Assembly (NCBI RefSeq): GCF_014652535.1
Contig: NZ_BMYZ01000002.1
Span: 124,001-188,000 of the forward strand
Length of the DNA stretch: 64,000 nucleotides
DNA from: Cellvibrio zantedeschiae
Lineage (GTDB): Bacteria; Pseudomonadota; Gammaproteobacteria; Pseudomonadales; Cellvibrionaceae
Reading direction: 5' to 3'
Below, piece after piece: positions 56,263 to 64,000 of this stretch. Numbering within the stretch: position 1 is the first letter of the stretch; the number at the start of each line of letters is the position of its first letter. The notes under the pieces are model-generated. The model did not search any database and was not told where the DNA came from. It saw nothing but the letters and a program-made list of their open reading frames with translations. The translations under genes and the position numbers were made by a program.

Positions 56263-58263
56263 ATGATAAAGATTTTCGATGCTATAAAACAGCGGCTTTC
56301 ACGTTTTGCTGCTAGCTTGGCGTTATTAACTCGATGGGCAGGGCCTTACGCAACCATGTTGCAGATGTTAATCATCGGGCTGGTAGTATTGTCGCTTTCG
56401 CGTTTGGGTTTGATTGCTTGGCAATGGGATCGAGTGAGTGCGGCTGGAATTCTTGATGAAATGATCGTGCAAGGTGTGCGTGCTGATCTCATTTTATTAG
56501 GTTACTTTGTCGCCATAGCGGTTTTACTCGCACCGTTTCTTGCACATAAAATTTCTGCGCGCGCCTGGTGGTTATTTAATCTTTGTTGGGCGACCCTGGC
56601 TTTAGTATTTGTTATTTTTATGGAGCTTTCTACTCCGCCTTTTATGATGCAGTTTGATTTGCGTCCTAATCGTTTGTTTATTGAATATCTCTCTTATCCA
56701 AAGGAAGTATTTGCGACTTTGTGGAATGGTTTTCGGCTTGCGCTCGTATTAGGCGTTGGGTTTACCGTGTTATTGGGCTTCACAATTTTTAGCTTGCTGA
56801 AAACGGCGTCTGCCAATGCGCAATTGTGGACAACAAAAAAACTATTGTTAACCTGGCCATTTATTTTTGTTTTGGTTTTTTTACAAGTACGTTCCACTAC
56901 AGATCATCGCCCGGCCAATCCTGCGCTGTTCGCGCTATCCGGTGATGCTTTGGTGAATTCCTTGATTATAAATTCTGGTTGGTCAGTGTTTGATGCGCTG
57001 GCTTCCATGCGCCGTGAGGCTAATTCTTCGGAAATATATGGCGCTTTTCCGCGCGAAAAAGTATTTGAACAAGTTAAAGCGGCTCCCTGGTTGAGTGGAT
57101 ACGAATTTAACTCGAAAGAATTCCCAACCTTGCATCGCCAAACGCCAGCAGTCCAGCGCGACAAACCGCTTAACCTTGTGATTGTGTTGGAAGAAAGTTT
57201 GGGTGCAACCTTTGTTGAGTCTTTAGGCGGATTGCCTGTCACCCCCGAGCTTGAAAAATTAAAACATGAAGGTTGGTGGTTTGAGCAGTTATACGCAACA
57301 GGAACACGTTCAGTTCGTGGGATTGAAGCTGTAGTCTCCGGTTATGCACCTACACCTGCACGCAGCGTAGTAAAACTTTCACTTGCGCAGCATAATTTTT
57401 ACACGCTGGCTTTGGGCTTGGGCGAGCAAGGTTATCACACAGAATTTGTGTACGGCGGCGAGGCACATTTCGACAATATGCGCGGCTTTTTTACCGGCAA
57501 TGGCTTTCAGCAAGTGGTGGATCGTGGCGATATTAAAGACCCGGTGTTTGTGGGTAGCTGGGGCGCCAGTGATGAAGATCTATTTAACAAATCATTGGAG
57601 CGTTTAAAACAACTTCATTCCAAGAACAAGCCATTCTTTAGTTTGATTTTTAGCTCATCTAATCACGAACCTTTTGAGTTTCCGGATGGCCGAATCGATT
57701 TGCATGACACGACCAAACAAACGGTTAACAATGCAGTGAAATATGCGGATTACGCCTTGGGCAAATTTATCAGCGAAGCTAAAAAGCAGGATTATTGGAA
57801 GGATACGGTTTTCCTTATTGTTGCTGACCACGATAACCGCGTTTATGGTGATAACCTGGTGCCTATTAAAAAATTCCACATTCCTGGTTTGATTTTAGGT
57901 GCAGATGTGCAACCAAAGCGCATTACCACCTTGGCCAGCCAAATTGATCTCGGTGCTACTTTGTTGTCGCTGATGGGCGTAACAAGTGAGCATCCAATGA
58001 TTGGTCGCGATTTTGCGAAAGACAGTGAAACACCCGGGCGTGCACTGATGCAATTCGATAATTATTTTGCATGGCTTGAAGGTGATGTGGCGACAATTTT
58101 AAGACCCAACAAAAGCCCGCTGCTTGGTCATTATGATGCCGCCAAAGGCGAGCTGATGCTGGGGAAAGAAAATCCTGCGCAAGCTCAGGTTGATAAAGCT
58201 ATGGCGCACGTAATATTGCCGTCCTTGTTGTATCGTGAGCAGCGTTACAAAATTCCACAATAA
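56263..58263 (+). CDS. LTA-synthase/MdoB-like sulfatase-fold membrane protein
   Basis: 666 residues from the ATG at 56263 (AGGA 10 bases upstream); a TTG at 56233 would add 10 residues. Five membrane spans cover the first ~225 residues. The large periplasmic domain (~290-650) has the alkaline-phosphatase-superfamily marks: Glu in VIVLEESLG, the nucleophile Thr in YATGTRSVRG, SSNHEPFEFP, and the metal-binding ADHDNR plus a His in KKFHIPG. Relatives transfer phosphoglycerol or phosphoethanolamine to envelope glycans or glucans. Together with the neighbouring kinase fusion, this suggests modification of a surface or periplasmic glycan, which is inference. Confidence 0.88.
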   Translation: MIKIFDAIKQRLSRFAASLALLTRWAGPYATMLQMLIIGLVVLSLSRLGLIAWQWDRVSAAGILDEMIVQGVRADLILLGYFVAIAVLLAPFLAHKISARAWWLFNLCWATLALVFVIFMELSTPPFMMQFDLRPNRLFIEYLSYPKEVFATLWNGFRLALVLGVGFTVLLGFTIFSLLKTASANAQLWTTKKLLLTWPFIFVLVFLQVRSTTDHRPANPALFALSGDALVNSLIINSGWSVFDALASMRREANSSEIYGAFPREKVFEQVKAAPWLSGYEFNSKEFPTLHRQTPAVQRDKPLNLVIVLEESLGATFVESLGGLPVTPELEKLKHEGWWFEQLYATGTRSVRGIEAVVSGYAPTPARSVVKLSLAQHNFYTLALGLGEQGYHTEFVYGGEAHFDNMRGFFTGNGFQQVVDRGDIKDPVFVGSWGASDEDLFNKSLERLKQLHSKNKPFFSLIFSSSNHEPFEFPDGRIDLHDTTKQTVNNAVKYADYALGKFISEAKKQDYWKDTVFLIVADHDNRVYGDNLVPIKKFHIPGLILGADVQPKRITTLASQIDLGATLLSLMGVTSEHPMIGRDFAKDSETPGRALMQFDNYFAWLEGDVATILRPNKSPLLGHYDAAKGELMLGKENPAQAQVDKAMAHVILPSLLYREQRYKIPQ

Positions 58264-58524
58264 TGTGCTGTTAATAATATTTTTGCCCAGGTAAATAACC
58301 TAATCGATTGGAAAAGATTCGTCTTCCAGTCCAACGGCGGAAATATTTACCGGTTTATGTCTCACAAGCCAGGATCATTCTTGATGTTCTGGCTATATAT
58401 TGCTCTATCTACACTTACAATCCCTACGCTACCAAGAATTGAGTTTTAAGGTTATGCTAAGGGCAATAGATGCTTTTGATGCCAAACACTATGTCAGGGA
58501 AGGCAGTCAATAGGGCCTAGTTAC

Positions 58525-60864
58525 ATGATTCACAGCTACCTTCTTTGTATAAAAGAAACTCTACAATCGTCAGTGTGTTTATCTGCAAACCAATTGCGAA
58601 CTCGACGATACGCGTCCTGGTTTCTAGCAACGCTATTTGTGTTGAGCGCCCACAGCTTCGCGCAAAATCAATCCGTCAATAAACAAAGAATTACCGCCTC
58701 CTATATTTACAACTTCGCTAAAAATATTGAGTGGCCCAATGAAGCGGCCATGACATCATTTGATATAGCTGTATTTAGCGGTGAAAAAACGCCGGTCTAC
58801 AGCGAACTTGAAATGCTTGCAGAAAAAGTAAAATTAAAAAACCTTCCAATCACAATTTCACAGGTAAGCGCTGTAAAAACGCTGGCTAAGTATCAACTGA
58901 TTTATATTGAAAATCCCAATAGCCAGGCGATAACGGATATTTACAGCGCCGTTGAAGGCAAACCAGTGTTGTTGGTGACTTTTGATTTTCCCAATAAACA
59001 GTTGGTTATGATCAACCTGGTGCCTGTTAATAATGAAAGATTGCGGTTTGAGGTTAATAAATCCAATCTTATTAACCAGGGTTTAAAACCTTTGCCCGAA
59101 TTAATTTTAAACGGCGGTACTGAAATTGATGTGGCAAAGTTGTTCCGTGAAGGCCAAACCTCGCTGGTTAATTTGCAAAAGCAAATGCAAATACGCGAAA
59201 AAACCTTGGCAGATTTAACGGCCAGTATTCAAAGTCAAGAAGCTTTAAACTCTCGCCTTGAAAAGCAAATGACCGATTTGAACAAAAGTATTCAAAAAAG
59301 TGATGCGTTGATTGCCGCCCAAAATGAACAGCTTGAAAAAGGTAAACAGGAACGCTTGGCATTAGTCAGCGAAGTTGAGCAGCGCACCAAAGAGCTCAAC
59401 ATTCAGCAGGCAGAATTGAAAACTATCGTTAGTGAAATTAATGCGCGGGAAAAGCGTGTTGCTGAGTTAGATAAAACCATTAAAACCCAAGAAGTTGAGC
59501 TTAAAAAGCAAAAAGATGCTATCGCCAGCCTGGATGAAACTGTAGGCATCCAGAAAAAAGCGCTGATGTATTCCTGGGGGCTGGTAATACTCGGCTTGGC
59601 CTTGGTGCTAACTGTCTGGTACGCATATAACGTTAAACGCCGCGATAACCAACGTCTTGCAGCGCATGCACAAGATTTGCAATTCGCTAAAGATCGTCTC
59701 GCGATTGCGAAACGTAAAGCGGAAGATGCCAGCCAGGCTAAGGGAGAATTCCTGTCGCTGATGAGTCACGAATTGCGTACGCCACTGCAAGCGATTATTG
59801 GTTATACAGAAGTGGTTATTGAAGATTTAAAGCTTAATGATGATCAAGTGCATATTAAAGATCTCACTCGCGTTATTAATAATTCCGAGCGCCTGTTAAA
59901 ACTGATTAACGGTGTGTTGGATTTAGCCAAAATTGAATCTGGTCGTATGCAGCTGGATTTAACTGAAGTAAAACTTTCAAGTCTTGTGGATGATGCAGTT
60001 GGCACCGTCAAACCTTTGTTGGAAAAAAATGACATCCAATTAAAAACGGATGTTGATGATGGTTCGCTTTTACCTGTAGCTGACCCTGAAAAATTATTGC
60101 ACATGATGATTAATTTATTGGGCAACGCCAGTAAATTTTCGCCCAAGGGTTTGGTAACACTTAAAGCTTATAACGAAGGTCATCGCATTTTTATTAGCGT
60201 TGCTGATACGGGTATTGGTATGTCGCTGGAACAGCAACAACATATTTTTGATCCTTTCCGTCAGGCGGATAGCAGTACGACTCGCAAATTCCAGGGCAGC
60301 GGTTTGGGTCTTTCGATTACGCGCCAGCTGTGCGAAATGATGGGCGGAACCATTGAAGTGCAAAGCCAATTAGGAGCGGGGGCAACCTTCATTGTTGATA
60401 TTCCGTTACCTATTGAGGCGGACACGCGTTTTGGCGAGTCAGGCGTTGGCAGTGATCAGGATGTTGCAGAGGCGGAACAAAATCCTGATGCAACGGGTAA
60501 TCATATTGTGATGATTGATGACGACCCGGCGTTCCTCGATATTATGGCGCGCACCATGCGCCGCGAAGGTTATGTTGTGCACACCGCCTATGATGCGGAG
60601 ACGGGCTTTAAATTACTGCAAAAAGTGAAACCGCAAGTTATCACTCTGGATCTGTTGTTGCCCGATCAACACGGTTGGTTGTTGTTTGAAAAAATAAAAG
60701 CTGAAGCCGAGTTAAAAGATATTCCGGTAATTATTATTTCGATTATGGATGATCGCAAAAATACCAGTAAGCGCCAGGCTGAAGAATATCTCACCAAGCC
60801 GATTCGCCGTGAGACCCTAAAGTTGGCAGTACAACGTTTGGCTCCACCACATAATAAAAGCTAA
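58525..60864 (+). CDS. Hybrid histidine kinase with periplasmic YfiR domain
   Basis: 779 residues. A cleavable-looking or anchoring N-terminal segment (ASWFLATLFVLSAHSFAQ) is followed by a YfiR (DUF4154) domain (~50-205: ITASYIYNFAKNIEWPN, YQLIYIEN, GKPVLLVTFDF). A long coiled coil (~210-345) leads to one membrane span (349-368), then HisKA with phospho-acceptor His415 (SHELRTPLQ), HATPase_c (NASKFSP, DTGIGM, GSGLGLSI) and a REC domain with Asp709 (TLDLLLPD). No separate output domain is present. The next gene is a TonB receptor on the same strand, so receptor-linked signalling is likely. In Pseudomonas YfiR is a periplasmic redox-responsive repressor of a diguanylate cyclase. Confidence 0.92.
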   Translation: MIHSYLLCIKETLQSSVCLSANQLRTRRYASWFLATLFVLSAHSFAQNQSVNKQRITASYIYNFAKNIEWPNEAAMTSFDIAVFSGEKTPVYSELEMLAEKVKLKNLPITISQVSAVKTLAKYQLIYIENPNSQAITDIYSAVEGKPVLLVTFDFPNKQLVMINLVPVNNERLRFEVNKSNLINQGLKPLPELILNGGTEIDVAKLFREGQTSLVNLQKQMQIREKTLADLTASIQSQEALNSRLEKQMTDLNKSIQKSDALIAAQNEQLEKGKQERLALVSEVEQRTKELNIQQAELKTIVSEINAREKRVAELDKTIKTQEVELKKQKDAIASLDETVGIQKKALMYSWGLVILGLALVLTVWYAYNVKRRDNQRLAAHAQDLQFAKDRLAIAKRKAEDASQAKGEFLSLMSHELRTPLQAIIGYTEVVIEDLKLNDDQVHIKDLTRVINNSERLLKLINGVLDLAKIESGRMQLDLTEVKLSSLVDDAVGTVKPLLEKNDIQLKTDVDDGSLLPVADPEKLLHMMINLLGNASKFSPKGLVTLKAYNEGHRIFISVADTGIGMSLEQQQHIFDPFRQADSSTTRKFQGSGLGLSITRQLCEMMGGTIEVQSQLGAGATFIVDIPLPIEADTRFGESGVGSDQDVAEAEQNPDATGNHIVMIDDDPAFLDIMARTMRREGYVVHTAYDAETGFKLLQKVKPQVITLDLLLPDQHGWLLFEKIKAEAELKDIPVIIISIMDDRKNTSKRQAEEYLTKPIRRETLKLAVQRLAPPHNKS

Positions 60865-61164
60865 GTGTCGTCAGGATTATTCCAATTAAATGGATAGCTC
60901 TTGCACATGTCTGAATGCTTTTTTACGCATTTGGTACCATTAATTTATGTTTTTAGGCTGTAAATCCTACTGATATTTCTTTTTTACAAAAAAAAGCACA
61001 GCTAACGCCATCTATTAGTTTGCTTTCGTATAAAGGTAAGCTATCTTTATAAGCGTTTCGCGTAAAATCGGCGAGGCTTGAATTCTCGTCGAACACAACT
61101 TTATTCAATGCAGCACCTGTTCAATGGTCATGCGCAAATAACCGATGCAATAACAATTGCCACC

Positions 61165-61195
61165 TTAGTAAAAATTCAGGATGGGGTTTTACTAA
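61165..61195 (+). promoter_or_regulatory. Leader hairpin next to the TonB receptor ribosome-binding site
   Basis: TTAGTAAAA (61165-61173), 13 bases, TTTTACTAA (61187-61195). The perfect 9-base stem ends 4 bases before AAGGA (61200-61204), the ribosome-binding site of the ATG at 61213. The rest of 60865-61212 holds no gene that I can see. Confidence 0.5.
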
Positions 61196-61212
61196 ATATA
61201 AGGATTGCCGCT

Positions 61213-63363
61213 ATGAAAATACCATTTACGCGAGCATTACTGCCTGCACTTGTTTGCGCTATTTCCGCCAACACTTTTGCGCAAAATAAGCCTAGCGCTC
61301 CTCTCGATGTGTACAACCTCTCGCTTGCTGAATTAGGGCAAGTCCAAATTTCAATCGCAACAGGTAATAGCACCTCCCTGGATAAGGCCCCGGCAACCGC
61401 TTCGGTTATTTATGCTTCGGAAATTGAAGCTATGGGTGCACGCAATCTTGATGAAATACTGGAAACTGTTCCTGGCTTGCATATAGGTTTGTCCGCTCTT
61501 AGCAGACTTGACTCGGTCTATTCCATTCGTGGCATACATACAGGGTTTAACTCGCAAGTTTTACTGTTATTAAATGGTGTGCCGGTGCAATCCACTTTGC
61601 AGGGCGGTCACCCCACCATGTTCCGCTTGGCGGCATCAAGCATTGCACGTGTTGAGGTTATGCGTGGGCCGGGTTCCGCAGTTTACGGTGCGGATGCCTA
61701 TGCGGGCGTTATCAACGTTATTACTAAAGATTCAGCAGCTATAGACTCTCCCCAAATCGGAGTGCGCACAGGTTCCTTTGGTTATCGCGAGGCTTCGTTA
61801 CAAGCGGCAACTGATTGGCAAGGATTGGGTATAGCGCTGGATATGTCGTATCAGGAAACGGATGGCGATTCCAGTCGTCATGTGGAGGCTGATTTTCAGT
61901 CGAGTCTTGATGCCAGTTTAAACACTAAAGCTTCGCTCGCTCCAGGTCATCTTTCAACTCGCTATCACGTTTGGGATACGCATGTGGCTTTGAGCAGTGA
62001 GCACTGGCAAGTCAATTTGTGGAATTGGCTGTCCACGGACGCCGGTGTGGGAGCTGGTGCTGCACAAGCGCTGGATATGGATGGTTATGATGATAACCAT
62101 CTAATCATGGGTGATGCGACTTATCAGTTTGGCTCAGGCAATAGTAGCTGGGATAACAGTATTCGACTCAGTCACCTCTATTCCGATCATACGACTCAAT
62201 TCAATTTATTGCCGGATGGCGTGAAAGTACCCATTGGCAGCGACGGCAACATTAATTTTGCAAAACCAGCAGGGCTGGTGACTTTTCCAGACGGCTTGAA
62301 AGGCAATCCTGGTCAGACGACTAACGATACCCAGTTAGAATTTGTCTCCATATACAACGGTTTCGAATCTCATCGGATCCGCTTCTCTATAGGTTCTCGT
62401 CGACAATCATTTGATGGTAATGAGACCAAAAATTTTGGTCCTGGTGTAATAAATGGAACTCAACCCATCGTCAGCGGGACTCTTACAGATGTGACAGGGA
62501 CACCCTTCGTTTACTTAAACGATGGCTCTCGTAAAGTAAGCTTTTTATCTGTGCAGGATGAGTGGAAGTTAAATCAGGATTTAACCCTGACTTCTGGTGT
62601 GCGTTACGATAAATATTCAGATTTTGGTGGTACTACCAATCCTCGCTTGGCGTTGGTCTGGGCACTAAATGAGAGTCTAACGACCAAGCTTTTATATGGT
62701 AGTGCATTCCGTGCACCGTCTATTTCCGAATTATATTTTAAGAACAACCCGGTTTCCCTGGGCAACCCGGATTTAAATCCAGAAACTATTAATACGCTGG
62801 AATGGTCATTCAACTACCGCTTTAATCCCAATTTGCAAACCACGCTGACCTTGTTCCGCTATAAAGCACAAGACATGATTGAGTTTTTGGCTGATGCGAA
62901 CGGTGTTACCAAAACGGCGCAAAACGCGCGGGATCAAGACGGCCATGGTTATGAATTGGAGTTTAGCTGGAAACCTGTTCCGCAATTTCGTGTTGGTACG
63001 AGCTATTCGTTTGATGATCCTACGGATGCTAAAACGGGAGCAACTGTGCCTGATGCACCTGGTCGCCAGCTCAAGTTAAATGCTGATTGGGAATTCACTA
63101 AAAACTGGTTCTTCAATACGCAAATAGAACGTGTCGCAGATCGAGCTCGTGCAACGACTGATAAGCGTCCGGAAATTAATGACTACAACTGGATTAATTT
63201 TACATTAAGAGCAAAAGATTTATTGCCGGACCTGGATTTATCGCTCGCGGTTCGTAACGCCGCAGATGCAGATGCGCGTGAACCCAGCAGTGGTAGGCTT
63301 GTGAAGGATTATCCTTTGGAATCACGCAGTGGATGGGTGGAATTGAAGTATTCATTTAAATAA
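61213..63363 (+). CDS. TonB-dependent receptor downstream of the YfiR kinase
   Basis: 716 residues from the ATG at 61213, chosen because AAGGA lies 8 bases upstream and a signal peptide follows (FTRALLPALVCAISANTFAQ); the open frame reaches 61078 but its first 45 residues are not leader-like. The plug has LDEILETVPGLHIG, YSIRGIHTGFNSQVLLLLNGVPV and MRGPGSAVYGADAYAGVINVITK, the classic colicin/cobalamin/siderophore receptor form. The barrel ends in RSGWVELKYSFK. The ligand is unknown. Pairing with a YfiR-domain kinase recurs in gammaproteobacteria and suggests that the receptor and the sensor share a signal. No iron box is evident. Confidence 0.9.
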   Translation: MKIPFTRALLPALVCAISANTFAQNKPSAPLDVYNLSLAELGQVQISIATGNSTSLDKAPATASVIYASEIEAMGARNLDEILETVPGLHIGLSALSRLDSVYSIRGIHTGFNSQVLLLLNGVPVQSTLQGGHPTMFRLAASSIARVEVMRGPGSAVYGADAYAGVINVITKDSAAIDSPQIGVRTGSFGYREASLQAATDWQGLGIALDMSYQETDGDSSRHVEADFQSSLDASLNTKASLAPGHLSTRYHVWDTHVALSSEHWQVNLWNWLSTDAGVGAGAAQALDMDGYDDNHLIMGDATYQFGSGNSSWDNSIRLSHLYSDHTTQFNLLPDGVKVPIGSDGNINFAKPAGLVTFPDGLKGNPGQTTNDTQLEFVSIYNGFESHRIRFSIGSRRQSFDGNETKNFGPGVINGTQPIVSGTLTDVTGTPFVYLNDGSRKVSFLSVQDEWKLNQDLTLTSGVRYDKYSDFGGTTNPRLALVWALNESLTTKLLYGSAFRAPSISELYFKNNPVSLGNPDLNPETINTLEWSFNYRFNPNLQTTLTLFRYKAQDMIEFLADANGVTKTAQNARDQDGHGYELEFSWKPVPQFRVGTSYSFDDPTDAKTGATVPDAPGRQLKLNADWEFTKNWFFNTQIERVADRARATTDKRPEINDYNWINFTLRAKDLLPDLDLSLAVRNAADADAREPSSGRLVKDYPLESRSGWVELKYSFK

Positions 63364-63381
63364 CGGGCGCATGCGCCCGTT
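63362..63381. repeat. Perfect 20-base palindrome after the TonB receptor
   Basis: AACGGGCGCA and its exact reverse complement lie back to back, starting within the receptor stop codon. There is no T-run after it, so it is a weak terminator at most, or a 3'-end stabilising hairpin. Confidence 0.6.
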
Positions 63382-63405
63382 GTCACCAATCGCAAGAGAT
63401 TTTCC

Positions 63406-64000
63406 ATGACAGAGCAATTCCAATCTGATAAATCATTAGAATCCCCTCCGCCCAAACGTATAAAAGTTCAAAGCCGCAACGAACCTTTCAGCAAGCGTGC
63501 CAGCACACGCATCTGGTCAGAAGAACCCAGCAGTGATAATCCGTATATCGCGCAAGCTGCGCTTTGCCATGGCTACGATTTAGTTGAGCTTATGGAAAAG
63601 CGTTCGTTTGTTGATGTGTTTTATCTGTTGTTTCGCGGAGAGCTTCCTTCGCCGGCACAAGCTCAATTGTTGCAAGCCTTGATGATCGCGTTGATTAATC
63701 CGGGGCCACGTCATCCGGCTACGCGTGCAGCTATGAATGTTGGTGTTGGTAAAACGAATCCCCTGCATATTTTGCCCATCGCATCGGCAGTTTTGGGCGG
63801 TGAGTATTTGGGTGGTGGGGAAATAGAAAATGCGATGCGTTTTTTTCGAAAATACCAACAAACAAATCCTGCAGAGCTGAACGAATTATCACTTGGTGAC
63901 GAGCAATTAATGCCCGGCTTTGGTAAGCGTCACGGTGGTGTGGATTTACTCGCGGCGGCTATAGCAAATCATTTGGTCACTATGGATGCTGCAGGCGATG
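63406..64000 (+). CDS. Citrate-synthase-family protein, 3' partial
   Basis: The frame is open from the ATG at 63406 to the window end (198 codons seen); AAGAGA lies 8 bases upstream. After a basic N-terminus (PPPKRIKVQSRNEPFSKRAS), the sequence shows citrate synthase/citryl-CoA lyase fold features: TRIWSEEPSSDNPYIAQAALCHGYDLVELM, SFVDVFYLLFRGELPSPAQA, a run of NPGPRHPATRAAMNVGVGKT and FGKRHGGVDLL. The catalytic His and Asp would lie partly beyond the window, so enzyme type (citrate synthase-like, citryl-CoA lyase-like or inactive) cannot be judged. It lies 42 bases after the receptor and may be co-transcribed with it. Confidence 0.75.
   Translation, partial: MTEQFQSDKSLESPPPKRIKVQSRNEPFSKRASTRIWSEEPSSDNPYIAQAALCHGYDLVELMEKRSFVDVFYLLFRGELPSPAQAQLLQALMIALINPGPRHPATRAAMNVGVGKTNPLHILPIASAVLGGEYLGGGEIENAMRFFRKYQQTNPAELNELSLGDEQLMPGFGKRHGGVDLLAAAIANHLVTMDAAGD

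Noticed and set aside
61078-61212. N-terminal extension of the last TonB receptor
   Set aside because: The first 45 residues are not signal-like and contain the leader hairpin. A good ribosome-binding site and signal peptide mark the ATG at 61213.
1-64000. Prophage, insertion sequence, tRNA or rRNA genes
   Set aside because: No transposase, integrase, phage structural gene, terminal repeats, or cloverleaf-type sequence was recognised on reading both strands.

Overview
The window looks like a chromosomal segment of a plant-polysaccharide-degrading gammaproteobacterium, most likely Cellvibrio or a close relative. This rests on the CBM15-GH10 lipoprotein xylanase (an architecture known from Cellvibrio japonicus Xyn10C), a GH67 alpha-glucuronidase whose catalytic residues keep the spacing of C. 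japonicus GlcA67A, poly-serine linkers, many TonB-dependent receptors, and gammaproteobacterial housekeeping genes (ybiT, clpB). No tRNA, rRNA, CRISPR array, transposase or phage gene was seen. The species is inferred from family knowledge; no search was run.

Layout. 1-9.0 kb: the 3' part of a glycosidase-like gene, ybiT (ABC-F) between two paralogous orphan periplasmic binding-protein genes, clpB behind a clear heat-shock promoter, and a DUF4124 gene. 9.4-18.3 kb: a Caulobacter/Xanthomonas-type TonB-dependent receptor, a strong terminator, three flavin (tryptophan) halogenase-like genes in a row, and a convergent JmjC-like cupin gene. The middle halogenase-like protein has lost its FAD, catalytic Lys and WxWxIP motifs. 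18.5-30.1 kb (minus strand): an ExoP-C-like binding module, a lipoprotein GH43, mannonate dehydratase, GH115 alpha-glucuronidase, a second GH43, the CBM15-GH10 xylanase and a sugar-porter MFS protein. 30.4-37.0 kb: a Nudix-type regulator, xylulokinase, xylose isomerase and a GH3 exo-glycosidase. 37.1-43.2 kb: a DMT exporter, arylamine N-acetyltransferase, a small secreted protein, a sugar O-acetyltransferase, then GH67 plus a CE4-like deacetylase. 43.3-49.7 kb: envelope proteins, a dihaem cytochrome, lipocalin and a GGDEF/EAL protein. 49.7-53.9 kb: a possible gene remnant, then a TonB receptor overlapping a His-rich PepSY membrane protein. 53.9-58.3 kb: a WaaP-like kinase fused to a TIM-barrel domain, divergent from an LTA-synthase-like sulfatase-fold protein. 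58.5-64.0 kb: a YfiR-domain hybrid histidine kinase, another TonB receptor, and the start of a citrate-synthase-family gene.

How the genes fit together. Surface GH10 xylanase cuts glucurono(arabino)xylan. GH115 and GH67 remove (methyl)glucuronate, the GH43 enzymes and GH3 release arabinose and xylose, and CE4 may remove acetyl groups. The large TonB receptor and the MFS porter are candidates for oligomer and xylose uptake. XylA and XylB feed xylose to the pentose phosphate pathway, ManD feeds glucuronate-derived mannonate to KDG, and the Nudix-WHTH protein is the likely local regulator. Several intrinsic terminators split the minus-strand cluster into short units rather than one long operon.
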